Assembly: GCF_002531725.1 (NCBI RefSeq)
Contig: NZ_NWSQ01000016.1
Span: 1-64,000, forward strand
Length of the DNA: 64,000 bases
Source of the DNA: Rhizobium sp. L43
Lineage (GTDB): Bacteria; Pseudomonadota; Alphaproteobacteria; Rhizobiales; Rhizobiaceae
Reading direction: 5' to 3'
In this document: positions 25,521 through 34,172 of the stretch, in pieces
How positions within the stretch are numbered: position 1 is the first letter of the stretch
Layout: every line of letters starts with the position of its first letter
The notes under the pieces: generated by a model
Database searches by the model: none
Told to the model about the DNA's origin: nothing
Seen by the model: the letters and a program-made list of their open reading frames with translations, nothing else
Made by a program: the position numbers and the translations under genes

Positions 25521-26261
25521 CGAGTATGCTGTTTTAGATATGTTTGAACAAATGTGATCGGCCTCCTCAGCGAGGCATTCGAATTCATATCGCAACAGAA
25601 AATCGCCGGAAATGAGGTCAAAACCTGAGGGATCGATACCACAAATGCGCCAAGAAGCCGATTTTGGCGCGTTTAACCTGATGGCGAGGGTCTGGGCCAC
25701 ATCAGGGTGGCGTTCTACTAAATCTCGCACTGTTTCTGCCGCGCAGGCGGCGATCTCCTCATTCGCGGCGGATTGGATGATGAGATCGTTCCCCTCGAGT
25801 TGGTAGGCACGGCCGAAGCCACCATTGAGGCTCCCCAATTCCGGTTTGAGACGGAAGAACAGGAAATCGGGAAAATCGACATAAAGATTTGCCTTGGGGT
25901 GGCGAGCGAGAAAACGCGTGCGAATACGGTCATAGAACGCGTGGCTGCGCTCGACCGGTTCCGCCAGGCATTGGGTCGTCAGACGGGGGTGGGCGAGGGG
26001 ATCGCCCTTGCCGGGCTCGCCGGTCAGCAGTGAGGCGCGCGAGTCCTTGGCGAGCGCCCTGGTATGGGCCGACAGCTTCGAAACCAGGATGACGGGAGTG
26101 CCGTCGATATCGGTGGCGACCAGCACGCGGCTGGCGAAGGGAAAGCCGGTCTCGGAGTCGAGAACGGCAATCGCCGCGTGCCGCGCAGAGCGCAGAAGCA
26201 CGCGGGCGAGTTTGCGGGCATCGTCGTCGGTTTCGCGTATGGGCGAGGGCTGATCCTTCAT
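25512..26261 (-). CDS. HugZ-like pyridoxamine-phosphate-oxidase-fold protein
   Basis: A 249-residue protein with a split-barrel flavin-binding domain (about residues 15-150) and a C-terminal DUF2470-like domain. The stretch LTGEPGKGDPLAHPRLTTQ near residue 80 is typical of the HugZ/PNPOx-like heme-utilisation group. Related proteins bind FMN or heme. It has no signal peptide. The start at 26261 follows from the family N-terminus; the longer frame is the opposite strand's shadow. It ends 32 bases after the choV stop on the same strand and so may be read through from the cho operon. Confidence 0.8.
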   Translation of the reverse strand: MKDQPSPIRETDDDARKLARVLLRSARHAAIAVLDSETGFPFASRVLVATDIDGTPVILVSKLSAHTRALAKDSRASLLTGEPGKGDPLAHPRLTTQCLAEPVERSHAFYDRIRTRFLARHPKANLYVDFPDFLFFRLKPELGSLNGGFGRAYQLEGNDLIIQSAANEEIAACAAETVRDLVERHPDVAQTLAIRLNAPKSASWRICGIDPSGFDLISGDFLLRYEFECLAEEADHICSNISKTAYSIP

Positions 26262-26292
26262 ACCCGCTTTGTGGCAAAGCGGATTGAAAACA

Positions 26293-27345
26293 TCAAGCGT
26301 CCTGCTTGCGGCGATGGCGGGTAAGGCCGGCGACGATATCCTGGGCCGAGATCGTGCCGACGATCGCGCCGTTCTCGACGATGCCGATGCTGCCGGGCTG
26401 GCGGGCAAGGGCGTCGAGGACATCGACGAGCGGGGTGGCGGCGCGGGCCGTGGCGCTGACGCTCATGCCGGCGGCGGTCTGTCCGAGGCCGGGCTGCATG
26501 ACGTCGGCCGCCGTCAGCATGTTGATCGGATTGAGATGCTGCACGAAATCGGCGACATACTGGTCGGCGGGGTTCTTGACGATGTCGTGCGGCGTGCCGC
26601 ACTGGATGATACGGCCACCCTCCATGATGGCGATGCGGTTGCCGATGCGGAAGGCCTCGTCGAGATCGTGGCTGACGAAGAGGATGGTCTTCTTCAGCCG
26701 CCGCTGGAACTCCAGGAGTTCATCCTGCAAGCGGGTGCGGATCAAGGGGTCGAGGGCCGAAAAAGGCTCGTCCATCAGCAGGATCGGGGCGCCGGTGGCA
26801 AAGGCGCGGGCAAGCCCGACGCGCTGCTGCATGCCGCCCGAGAGTTCGTTGACCTTGCGATCGGCCCATTTCGTCAGGTTGACAAGTTCGAGCTGCTCGC
26901 CGATGCGGACCTTGCGCTCGGCCTCCGGCATGCCGGCGAGCTCAAGGCCGAAGCCGACATTCTCGGCGACCGTGCGCCAGGGCAGGAGGGCGAACTGCTG
27001 GAACACCATGGAGACGGTGTGGGTGCGCAGGTCGCGTAGCGCCTTGGCATTGCACTTGTAAGGGTTGACGGAACCGGTGGTCGTGGAGACCGCGACATCG
27101 CCGCGCACGACAGGGGCGAGCCCGTTGACGGCGCGCAGCAGCGTCGACTTGCCGGAGCCGGACAGGCCCATCAGCACCAGGATCTCGCCTTCCTCGATCG
27201 TTAGCGAGGCATCGGCGACGCCGAGCACCAGTCCGGTGGCGGCGCCGATTTCGTCGCGCGTTTTGCCCTGGTCGACCATGGCAAGGGCTGTCTCCGGCCG
27301 GTCGCCGAAGATGATGCTGACATTCTTGAAGTCTATCGCTGTCAT
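26293..27345 (-). CDS. choV: Choline ABC transporter ATP-binding protein ChoV
   Basis: A 350-residue ATPase of the ProV/ChoV type. Walker A GLSGSGKST lies near residue 56, the signature LSGGMQQRVGLARA near 163 and Walker B LLMDEPFSALDP near 184. A C-terminal CBS-like region follows (VLDALARQPGSIGIVENGAIVGTIS). The family N-terminal extension with TGLVLGVADAS is present. The start overlaps the choW stop by 4 bases. It powers high-affinity choline uptake, feeding betaine synthesis and catabolism. Confidence 0.95.
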   Translation of the reverse strand: MTAIDFKNVSIIFGDRPETALAMVDQGKTRDEIGAATGLVLGVADASLTIEEGEILVLMGLSGSGKSTLLRAVNGLAPVVRGDVAVSTTTGSVNPYKCNAKALRDLRTHTVSMVFQQFALLPWRTVAENVGFGLELAGMPEAERKVRIGEQLELVNLTKWADRKVNELSGGMQQRVGLARAFATGAPILLMDEPFSALDPLIRTRLQDELLEFQRRLKKTILFVSHDLDEAFRIGNRIAIMEGGRIIQCGTPHDIVKNPADQYVADFVQHLNPINMLTAADVMQPGLGQTAAGMSVSATARAATPLVDVLDALARQPGSIGIVENGAIVGTISAQDIVAGLTRHRRKQDA

Positions 27346-28223
27346 GCGCCGTCTCCTTCGTCCCCTGCACGGAATATGCGGTCGAGAATGATCGCCAGGA
27401 TGACGATACAGAAGCCGGCATCGAAGCCCTTGGCGATATTGACGGTGTTCAGCGCGCGTACGACAGGCACGCCAAGCCCGGGGGCGCCGACGAGAGCGGC
27501 GATGACGACCATCGACAGCGACAGCATGATGGTCTGGGTGAGGCCGGCCATGATCTGCGGCGCGGCGAAGGGAAGCTCGACCTTGCGCAGCACCTGCATC
27601 GGCCGCGCGCCGAAGGCGACGGCTGCTTCGACGAGGGATGGCGGGGTCGAGATGATGCCGAGGCGCGTCAGCCGGATGGGGGCGGGGATCGCGAAGATCA
27701 CGGTCGCGATCAGGCCCGGCACCATGCCGAGACCGAACAGGATCAGCGCCGGGATCAGATAGACGAATGTCGGGATCGTCTGCATGAGATCGAGCACCGG
27801 ACGCATGGCGGCATAGACCCAGGGGCGGCGGGCGGCGGCGATGCCGAGCGGAATGCCGATCACCATACAGACGAAGGTGGCGGCGAGCACGAGAGCAAGC
27901 GTCTCCGTCGTCTCCTTCCAATAGTCCTGGTTGACGATGAGCAGCAGCCCTAGACAGGTGAAGACGGCGATCGCGATCGACCGGCGCAGCCAGAAGGCGA
28001 TCGCGGTGATGGCCGCGATGACGATCAGCGGGTGCGGCTTCTGCAGTATGAAGAGCAGGCCGTCTATGGCGCTCGACAGCAGGAATGCCAGCTGGTTGAA
28101 GAACCACTCGCCGTTCGAGGTCAGCCAGTCCACGAAGGATTTAGCCCAGGGGCCGATGGGAATCTTAAAGTCGGTGATCCAATTCAAGAGCGCGCCTATC
28201 CAGAAAAAATCAACAATGGACAA
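27342..28223 (-). CDS. choW: Choline ABC transporter permease ChoW
   Basis: A 293-residue inner-membrane permease of the ProW type with about seven hydrophobic segments. The transport-domain stretch MRPVLDLMQTIPTFVYLIPALILFG is highly typical. The EAA loop LVEAAVAFGARPMQVLRKVELP lies near residue 193. It lies between choX and choV in the order choX-choW-choV. A hairpin occupies the 36-base gap to choX. Confidence 0.95.
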   Translation of the reverse strand: MSIVDFFWIGALLNWITDFKIPIGPWAKSFVDWLTSNGEWFFNQLAFLLSSAIDGLLFILQKPHPLIVIAAITAIAFWLRRSIAIAVFTCLGLLLIVNQDYWKETTETLALVLAATFVCMVIGIPLGIAAARRPWVYAAMRPVLDLMQTIPTFVYLIPALILFGLGMVPGLIATVIFAIPAPIRLTRLGIISTPPSLVEAAVAFGARPMQVLRKVELPFAAPQIMAGLTQTIMLSLSMVVIAALVGAPGLGVPVVRALNTVNIAKGFDAGFCIVILAIILDRIFRAGDEGDGA

Positions 28224-28228
28224 AATGA

Positions 28229-28252
28229 AACGGGGCGGCTGGCCGCCCCGTT
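28229..28252 (-). terminator. Intercistronic hairpin choX-choW
   Basis: AACGGGGCGGC and its exact complement flank a 2-base gap, filling nearly the whole choX-choW spacer. On the minus strand it is followed by TCATTTTG. It probably lowers transcription into choW or protects the choX message. Confidence 0.65.
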
Positions 28253-28259
28253 CACACCA

Positions 28260-29216
28260 TCAAAGGCCGAGGCCGGTCTTGGCGGCCGCCAGCGCGTCGC
28301 CCTTGCCGTCGCGGGTCTTGACACCGGCGAGCCAGGGCTCGAGCGCCGAAGGGTTCGCCTTCAGCCATTCGGAGGCCGCAGCCTCCGGCTCTTTGCCGTC
28401 GTTGAGGATCTTGCCCATGATCTGGTTCTCCATGTCGAGGGAGAATATCAGGTTCTTCAGCATGGCGCCGACATTCGGGCATTCGGCGAGATAACCGGCG
28501 CGAACATTGGTGTAGACCTTGGCGCCGCCGAACTCCGGACCGAAGATATCGTCACCGCCCGTGAGGTAGGTCAGCTTGAAGTTGGTGTTCATCGGATGGG
28601 GTTCCCAGCCGAGGAAAACCACAGGCTTGCCAGCCTTGTCGGCACGGGCGACCTGGGCGAGCATGCCCTGTTCGGAGGATTCGACGACTTCCATATCCTT
28701 CATGCCGAAGGTGTTCTTTTCGATCATGTCCATGATCAGGCGGTTGCCGTCATTGCCCGGCTCGATGCCGTAGACCTTGCCGTCGAGATCGTCCTTGTGG
28801 GCGGCGACATCCTTGAAGTCCTTGATGCCGAGTTCCGCGCCCTTGGCGTTGGTGGCGAGCGTGTATTTGGCGCCGACGAGGTTGGGGCCGAAGGATTCGA
28901 CCGACTTGTCGTCGAGATAGGGACGGACATCCTTTTCCTGCGTCGGCATCCAGTTGCCGAGGAAGATGTCGATGTCCTTGTTCTTCAGCGAGGTGTAGGT
29001 CACCGGCACCGAGAGGACCTTGATGTCGGTTTGATAGCCGATGCTTTTCAGGACGACGGACGCGGTGGCGGTGGTAGCGGTAATGTCAGTCCAGCCGACG
29101 TCCGAAAAATGGACGGTGGAGCAGCTGTCGGGATCGGCGGCGAAAGCGGCAGTCCCAACGGAGAGGGCGGCGACGGCAGTTGCAGTGACGAGTTTGAACG
29201 TGCTTGTTGTTTTCAT
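28260..29216 (-). CDS. choX: Periplasmic choline-binding protein ChoX
   Basis: A 318-residue protein with a signal peptide (MKTTSTFKLVTATAVAALS, cleavage near AFA). The stretches VGWTDITATTATASVVLK, FLGNWMPT and VFLGWEPHPMNTNFKLTYL match the characterised Sinorhizobium ChoX nearly residue for residue. The Trp and Tyr residues that box the choline ammonium in ChoX are present in these stretches. It is the first gene of choXWV. The long in-frame extension from 29459 lacks a signal peptide and is not used. Confidence 0.96.
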   Translation of the reverse strand: MKTTSTFKLVTATAVAALSVGTAAFAADPDSCSTVHFSDVGWTDITATTATASVVLKSIGYQTDIKVLSVPVTYTSLKNKDIDIFLGNWMPTQEKDVRPYLDDKSVESFGPNLVGAKYTLATNAKGAELGIKDFKDVAAHKDDLDGKVYGIEPGNDGNRLIMDMIEKNTFGMKDMEVVESSEQGMLAQVARADKAGKPVVFLGWEPHPMNTNFKLTYLTGGDDIFGPEFGGAKVYTNVRAGYLAECPNVGAMLKNLIFSLDMENQIMGKILNDGKEPEAAASEWLKANPSALEPWLAGVKTRDGKGDALAAAKTGLGL

Positions 29217-29452
29217 TTTAGACTCCCAGTCTTTAAGTTCCCAAGCCAACCACCAATAGCCGAGTTTGACAAGCGACCTCAGTGCGTTTGCGTCGTATCG
29301 ACCCATGCGATTGCGACGTCGGCAGTTTTTTCGCGGCGCTTTGTTTTCAGGCCGTTCGGCGATTTTCGGGCTGGGATTCCTGTGATTATCGCCTTCAGGG
29401 GGCTTTCCTTTGCCATTGTGAGCTTTCAATAAACCGATCGAGGAGAGATCGG

Positions 29453-30055
29453 ATGGCAAAACTCTATTTCAACTACTCGACGATGAACGCCGGCAAGTCG
29501 ACGATGCTGCTGCAGGCCTCCTATAATTACCAGGAGCGCGGCATGCGCACGGTGCAGCTGATCGCTGCTTTCGACGAGCGCACCGGCCGCGGCGTCATCG
29601 GCTCGCGGATCGGGCTGGAGGCGAGCGCCATTCCCTTCGAGCCGCACGAGGACCTGTTCCAGCTGATCGCGACGCTGAGCGGAGAAGGGGCGCCGATCGC
29701 CTGTATCTTCGTCGACGAGGCGCATTTCATGACGCCTGTCCATGTCTGGCAGCTTGCCCGCGTTGTCGACAGGCTCGGCATTCCTGTGATGGTCTACGGG
29801 CTCAGAACCGATTTCCAGGGCAAGCTGTTTCCGGCCTCGCAGGAGCTGCTGGCGATCGCCGATGAAATGCGCGAGGTGCGCACGATCTGCCATTGCGGGC
29901 GCAAGGCGACCATGGTGGTGCGGCTCGACGCGGAGGGGAAAGTGCTGCACGAAGGCGCGCAAATCGATGTCGGCGGCAACGAGAAATATGTTTCGCTCTG
30001 CCGCAGGCATTGGGATGAAGCGATGAACGGGGCCTGGATCGCCGAGCCCGTCTGA
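29453..30055 (+). CDS. tdk: Thymidine kinase
   Basis: A 200-residue type II thymidine kinase. The P-loop is STMNAGKST near residue 9, the Walker B-like Asp is in FVDEAHF near 85, and the lasso loop YGLRTDFQGKLF near 112. The zinc-binding Cys residues are in CHCGRKA and YVSLCRRH, with the fourth ligand position occupied differently from the CxxC form. It salvages thymidine to dTMP in the cytoplasm. AGGAGAG precedes the ATG at 29453. Confidence 0.95.
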   Translation: MAKLYFNYSTMNAGKSTMLLQASYNYQERGMRTVQLIAAFDERTGRGVIGSRIGLEASAIPFEPHEDLFQLIATLSGEGAPIACIFVDEAHFMTPVHVWQLARVVDRLGIPVMVYGLRTDFQGKLFPASQELLAIADEMREVRTICHCGRKATMVVRLDAEGKVLHEGAQIDVGGNEKYVSLCRRHWDEAMNGAWIAEPV

Positions 30056-30129
30056 AGCCGCGATGCCGCCTGTTTTCTTTGGCGCCGCAAGCGACTAGCT
30101 TGGGCGAGGAGATTCCCTGGAGAGATCAG

Positions 30130-31200
30130 GTGCGCAAACCCCGGCCATTCGACAGCCAATACGAAGCTGCAGGCAGCCTTGCCGAGAGGATTGCGGCCGA
30201 CGGAGCCTATTGCGTGGCCGCGATCAGCGCCTTCAACGGCGATGAAGCGCGTTCGGCCGACGATGTCTTCCTCGAGCAGAATGCTCGCTTCCAGGCCCAT
30301 ATCGCCGATGCTGCGGCGCTCGACGCCCTGCAAGCCGATCTTGTCTTTTCCCTCGACCGTCTGACGGCTGAGGTTTCGGCCGATCTCGACAGTTTCCGGG
30401 GGCTGACGCTGCGCGAGAAGATGGCCGGCTGGACGTCGCGCCAGCGGATGTGGCGCATGTATACCGAACGCGTGCGCGAGGCGCCCGTCATCGAGCGGCT
30501 GCTCGACCTTTTGACGAAATCGGACGCGCTCGCCGGGCTGATCGCCGGCCAGCGCGCTTCGATCACCGAACGGCACAGGGCCGCCGAACGCGGTCTCGTC
30601 GACATCGTCGAACAGCGGCGCCGGTTGGTCGATTCCATCGATCTCGCCCGCCTCAAGATGAAGGAACTCAATGCCAAGGCGCTGACGACGCAGGGCCGCA
30701 TCGGCGTCTACGGCAACAGGGCGCATTGGGAGCAGATGGAGGCCGAGCGGCGGGCGCTGAAAGCGGAAGCCGAGCAGATTTCGGCCGAGGAGCACGAGAT
30801 GCGCGACGACAGTCAGCGGCGCGAGCGTTTCATCGGCCTGTTCCAGTCCCTTGTTGATTCGCTGAATGGCCGGATCGCCGCCTCCAACGTGCTGCTGCGC
30901 AAGCTGATGATCGACGTCGAGGAGCGGCTGATCATCTACCAGGCGCAGGTCGATACCGACCGGCCGGGCATGAAGATGCGGATCAAGCCGGAACTCTTTC
31001 CCGATATCGCTACGCCGATCAGGCTGTTTGCGAAGGGCATGCTGGTCGCCCAGGATCTGGAGCGGCGCAAGAGCCGCGCCGATCTCGAATTCGCCGGCAG
31101 GTTCCCGGCCTATGCCGAACCGCCGGAAACATCGGGAGCGCCTCTGATCGACACGGCGCGCAGGTCCTTCCGTTTCAGCCTGCCTTTCCTGCGTTCCTGA
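30130..31200 (+). CDS. Conserved helical protein of unknown function
   Basis: A 356-residue protein with no signal peptide and no membrane segment. It is almost wholly alpha-helical, with heptad-like stretches at about residues 130-250 (ERRALKAEAEQISAEEHEMRD) that suggest a coiled coil. The GTG start at 30130 has GGAGAG upstream. I do not recognise a family with certainty. The next gene downstream is a DUF2333 membrane protein on the same strand after 149 bases, so a shared envelope role is possible but unproven. Confidence 0.65.
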   Translation: MRKPRPFDSQYEAAGSLAERIAADGAYCVAAISAFNGDEARSADDVFLEQNARFQAHIADAAALDALQADLVFSLDRLTAEVSADLDSFRGLTLREKMAGWTSRQRMWRMYTERVREAPVIERLLDLLTKSDALAGLIAGQRASITERHRAAERGLVDIVEQRRRLVDSIDLARLKMKELNAKALTTQGRIGVYGNRAHWEQMEAERRALKAEAEQISAEEHEMRDDSQRRERFIGLFQSLVDSLNGRIAASNVLLRKLMIDVEERLIIYQAQVDTDRPGMKMRIKPELFPDIATPIRLFAKGMLVAQDLERRKSRADLEFAGRFPAYAEPPETSGAPLIDTARRSFRFSLPFLRS

Positions 31201-31349
31201 GCCTCGGGGCCTGGTTCGCACCCCTTTCCCGCGATGCTTTCATTCGGAAAAATCGAGGGGCTCGTGTTGTGCTCGGCCTACCGAGCGCATATGTGGATGC
31301 AACGGGGCGGCGATGTCCCGATGTTCGCCTCACCTGACAGGAGACGACG

Positions 31350-32474
31350 ATGCTTGACCGGATAGCCGGTTTTTTCAGGCTGATCGGCCAGACGATCGGT
31401 CGCTGGGCCCGCCTGTTTTTCGCCTGGGCCTTCTGGCCCTTTCTTGCCGCGCATGGCTGGTATCAGCGCCGGAGCTGGATGATCCGGCTGCCGGTCATTG
31501 CGTTCGTGGCGCTTTTCGTCGTGCTCTACGGCTATTTCTTCTGGCAGACGCAGGTCTGGTCGAATTTCAATACCGCCTTCGTCGACCAATACCGGCTCTC
31601 CGAACGCAAGGTTCCGGCCGGGCAGGAACTGCCGGCCGCCGAGGGTGCTGCGACCGCCAAGACCTGTCAGCGCTCGGCCATTGTTGACGTCACGGCCGAC
31701 CTGACGGATTTCAATGTCGACCAGAACGCATGGATATCCTCCATGCTGCTCTACAAGATGGGCTTCTTCGGCATCGACTGGGATCACACGCCCTTCCTCG
31801 ACAACAAGGCTTCGTTCCAGCGCGGCATCAACCAGGCGGTTCGCCGGACTTCGGCTGAGCTGGTCGATACGCTCGGGCGCGTGCGCGGCACCTCGGGCAT
31901 CAACAACGACCTGCAGAGCGCGCGCGGCAATCTGCAGTTCGACGAATCTAGCTGGTATTTCGGGCTCAATCCCTTCGGACCGAAGACGCCGACGCCTTCC
32001 TACTACCGCACGGCGATCAGGGACCTGCGCAAATTCAACACCGATCTTTCCGCCTGCAATGCTATTTTCGACGGCCGCGCCGACAATCTGATGCAGTTCA
32101 TCGACCGCATCGCCAACGATCTCGGCAGCACCTCCGACATGCTCGCCGAACGCTCGGAGCACCACAATCGCGGTTGGTTCGATACACGTGCCGACGACCG
32201 GTTCTGGTTCGCCTACGGCCAGCTCTACGCCTATTACGCCATCCTGACCGCCGCGCAGGCGGACTTCTCGCAGGTGGTGCAGGAGCGCAATCTCGGCGCG
32301 ATCTGGGGCGGCACGACCCGGCAGTTCCAGGCGGCACTGCGCATCCAGCCGGCGATCATTTCGAACGGGCGCGAAGACGGCTGGATCATGCCGAGCCATC
32401 TCGCCACCATGGGCTTCTATATTCTCAGAGTACGCTCGAACCTCGTCGAGATCCGGTCGGTGCTCGACCGTTAA
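31350..32474 (+). CDS. DUF2333 family membrane-anchored protein
   Basis: A 374-residue protein with one membrane segment near residues 48-66 (LPVIAFVALFVVLYGYFFW) and a large periplasmic domain. The order of conserved stretches, including FNVDQNAWISSMLLYKMGFFG, matches DUF2333. The function of the family is not known. AGGAGACGACG precedes the ATG at 31350. It ends 9 bases before the stop of the convergent PAS gene. Confidence 0.85.
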   Translation: MLDRIAGFFRLIGQTIGRWARLFFAWAFWPFLAAHGWYQRRSWMIRLPVIAFVALFVVLYGYFFWQTQVWSNFNTAFVDQYRLSERKVPAGQELPAAEGAATAKTCQRSAIVDVTADLTDFNVDQNAWISSMLLYKMGFFGIDWDHTPFLDNKASFQRGINQAVRRTSAELVDTLGRVRGTSGINNDLQSARGNLQFDESSWYFGLNPFGPKTPTPSYYRTAIRDLRKFNTDLSACNAIFDGRADNLMQFIDRIANDLGSTSDMLAERSEHHNRGWFDTRADDRFWFAYGQLYAYYAILTAAQADFSQVVQERNLGAIWGGTTRQFQAALRIQPAIISNGREDGWIMPSHLATMGFYILRVRSNLVEIRSVLDR

Positions 32475-32483
32475 AACAGCATG

Positions 32484-32945
32484 TCACCGAGACGCAGTAT
32501 TGTCCTCGAAGCCGACGACGCGCAGTTTCTCGACGAACTCATAGGTGATGCCGACGATGCCGCCGCCGCTTTCGTCGTCACGAATGCGGCCGACGCTGCG
32601 CACCAGCTTGTAGCCGCCAAGCCGGTTGTCGACGCGATAGACGAAATGGAAGCCGGCGCCGTGACGGCTCGCCTCTTCGAAGGTCTGGGCGATCAGGCTG
32701 CGATCCTCCTCGTGGATGCGCGACATCAGCTCCGCCAGGTTGACGGGGCCGTCGCTATAGAGGAGGTCGAAGATCGTGTGGACATCCTCGCTTGCGAAGA
32801 AATGTCCTGTCTCGATGTCGATGCGCCAGAGGCCGAAGAGGCGATAGGCCGCAAGCATCTGGACGATTTCCGCATCGGTGATGCCGATGTGGACGCGGGA
32901 TTGCTCTGCTTTGTCAATGACGGGCTGTTCGAAGCGAAGAGACAC
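32484..32945 (-). CDS. Single PAS-domain protein
   Basis: A 153-residue protein made of one PAS_3-type fold. The stretches FGLWRIDIETGHFFASEDVHTIFDL and ISRIHEEDRSLI-like segment (residues 72-86) are typical of PAS sensors. No kinase, GGDEF or HTH output domain is attached. It could act by docking to a partner, for example the LuxR regulator encoded next on the same strand, but a repeat element of 126 bases lies between them. Confidence 0.82.
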   Translation of the reverse strand: MSLRFEQPVIDKAEQSRVHIGITDAEIVQMLAAYRLFGLWRIDIETGHFFASEDVHTIFDLLYSDGPVNLAELMSRIHEEDRSLIAQTFEEASRHGAGFHFVYRVDNRLGGYKLVRSVGRIRDDESGGGIVGITYEFVEKLRVVGFEDNTASR

Positions 32946-32954
32946 GATACCCCT

Positions 32955-33080
32955 AGAGCGGTTCAGCTTTTAACGGAAACGCAGAACCGCTCTACCCTTT
33001 TGTTTTTACGCAATTCCCGGCAAAAGCGCTTCGCGCTTTGCCTGGGAAAACCGTTTCGCACTTTTCCTGGAATTGCTCTA
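32955..33080. repeat. Dispersed palindromic repeat, copy 2
   Basis: A second copy of the element at 2024-2148, beginning AGAGCGGTTC and ending GGAATTGCTCTA. Differences are few and cluster near the first loop (TTTTAACGGAAACG versus TTTTCATGGAAGCG) and near CCGTTTCGC. It lies between the LuxR-type and PAS genes. Confidence 0.85.
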
Positions 33081-33116
33081 GATCACGGGACGGCGTTCCG
33101 ACTCTCTTCCGATTCC

Positions 33117-33842
33117 TCAGTTGATCAGCTTCAATCGAATTGCCTTGGCCACCAACTGGGTACGGTTGACGCAATCAAGTTTCTTGATCGCGTTCGTCAT
33201 ATAGGCATTCACCGTGTGGTCCGAGAGCGTCAGGATCTGGCCGATTTCGATCGAGGTCTTGCCCTGGGCGGTCCAGCGCACAACTTCCAGTTCTCTGATC
33301 GATAGCACGTTATGCGCGGATTCCTCATTGCGTTTGACTGCATTATATGCATCGAGTGCATGCAGAATGATCATTGCCAGTTCGTTGACCTCGCTCTGGC
33401 CAAGTGCGGTGCGCTCGCCGCAGAACCAGAAGACCAAGCGCTGGCCGTCGGCCGTAATGGTCGGCATGGCAACGCCTGCCGGTATGGCGTGGCGCAGCAT
33501 CAAGGCACGCAGTTCGGCGGGGAAGGCCTGACCATTGACGGCGTCATTGAGGTGCCAAACCGGAGGGACCGCGGACTCCCTCAGCCGCAAGCCAAAAGGA
33601 CAGCCACGCATCATGTGAGCGCGGTCGAACTCCCTGATATAGGCGGCCGGAAGCGAACTTTCGATCAGCAGGGGTTTCAACAGCAGGTCTTCCGGAGTAG
33701 GGGCGTGCATCAACGTCGCATGCGACAATCCGAAGGCTGCCGAGACCCTGCCGAGCGCCTGCGCAAACAGACTGCGCGTTCGTGCAGCAGCAAGCTCTGC
33801 AGAAAGCAATGACTGTCTTTCAGAGGTGGTCATGTAAGACAT
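33117..33842 (-). CDS. Orphan LuxR-type transcription regulator
   Basis: A 241-residue protein with an autoinducer-domain-like N-terminal half and a C-terminal LuxR helix-turn-helix (LSIRELEVVRWTAQGKTS from about residue 178, NAIKKLDCVNRTQL). No luxI-type synthase is nearby. In the N-terminal half the usual DP pair of the ligand pocket reads CP (RGCPF near residue 81), while the PPVWHL segment keeps the later Trp. Loss of the pocket Asp makes binding of a classical acyl-homoserine lactone doubtful. The start could also be three residues later. Confidence 0.85.
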   Translation of the reverse strand: MSYMTTSERQSLLSAELAAARTRSLFAQALGRVSAAFGLSHATLMHAPTPEDLLLKPLLIESSLPAAYIREFDRAHMMRGCPFGLRLRESAVPPVWHLNDAVNGQAFPAELRALMLRHAIPAGVAMPTITADGQRLVFWFCGERTALGQSEVNELAMIILHALDAYNAVKRNEESAHNVLSIRELEVVRWTAQGKTSIEIGQILTLSDHTVNAYMTNAIKKLDCVNRTQLVAKAIRLKLIN

Positions 33843-34172
33843 TTGTACGCCCCGGCAGCCAATGTTAACGCTATCAAACACCGAAAGTCCCCAGGATGCT
33901 AGCCCCAACTGCCTCCGTGCAGGCCGATTAGTCCAAATTGTGAAGAATTAGTCACAAATGCGCGCGTCATGGTTGAGTTGCCGTCGATGCTAGTAGCGTT
34001 GTGGTATCGGTAACATCTTTCGTCGGCGGATAACTGTGGTTTCGCCTATGGCGGATAGGAAGAGAATCACTTCGGGAAAGAGGTTGGGCGGTAGCCGCCG
34101 TCGAAATCTGGCTTGCTGCGGTTCGGTGCAATTGCTAATCGTATTCCCATGTATAACTGAGGCGATTTAATC
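33843..34172. other. Spacer without a recognised gene
   Basis: A 330-base divergent region between the LuxR-type gene and the duplicated ClpP-like gene. Its base composition is less GC-rich than the neighbours. I found no repeat, RNA gene or convincing operator. Confidence 0.5.
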
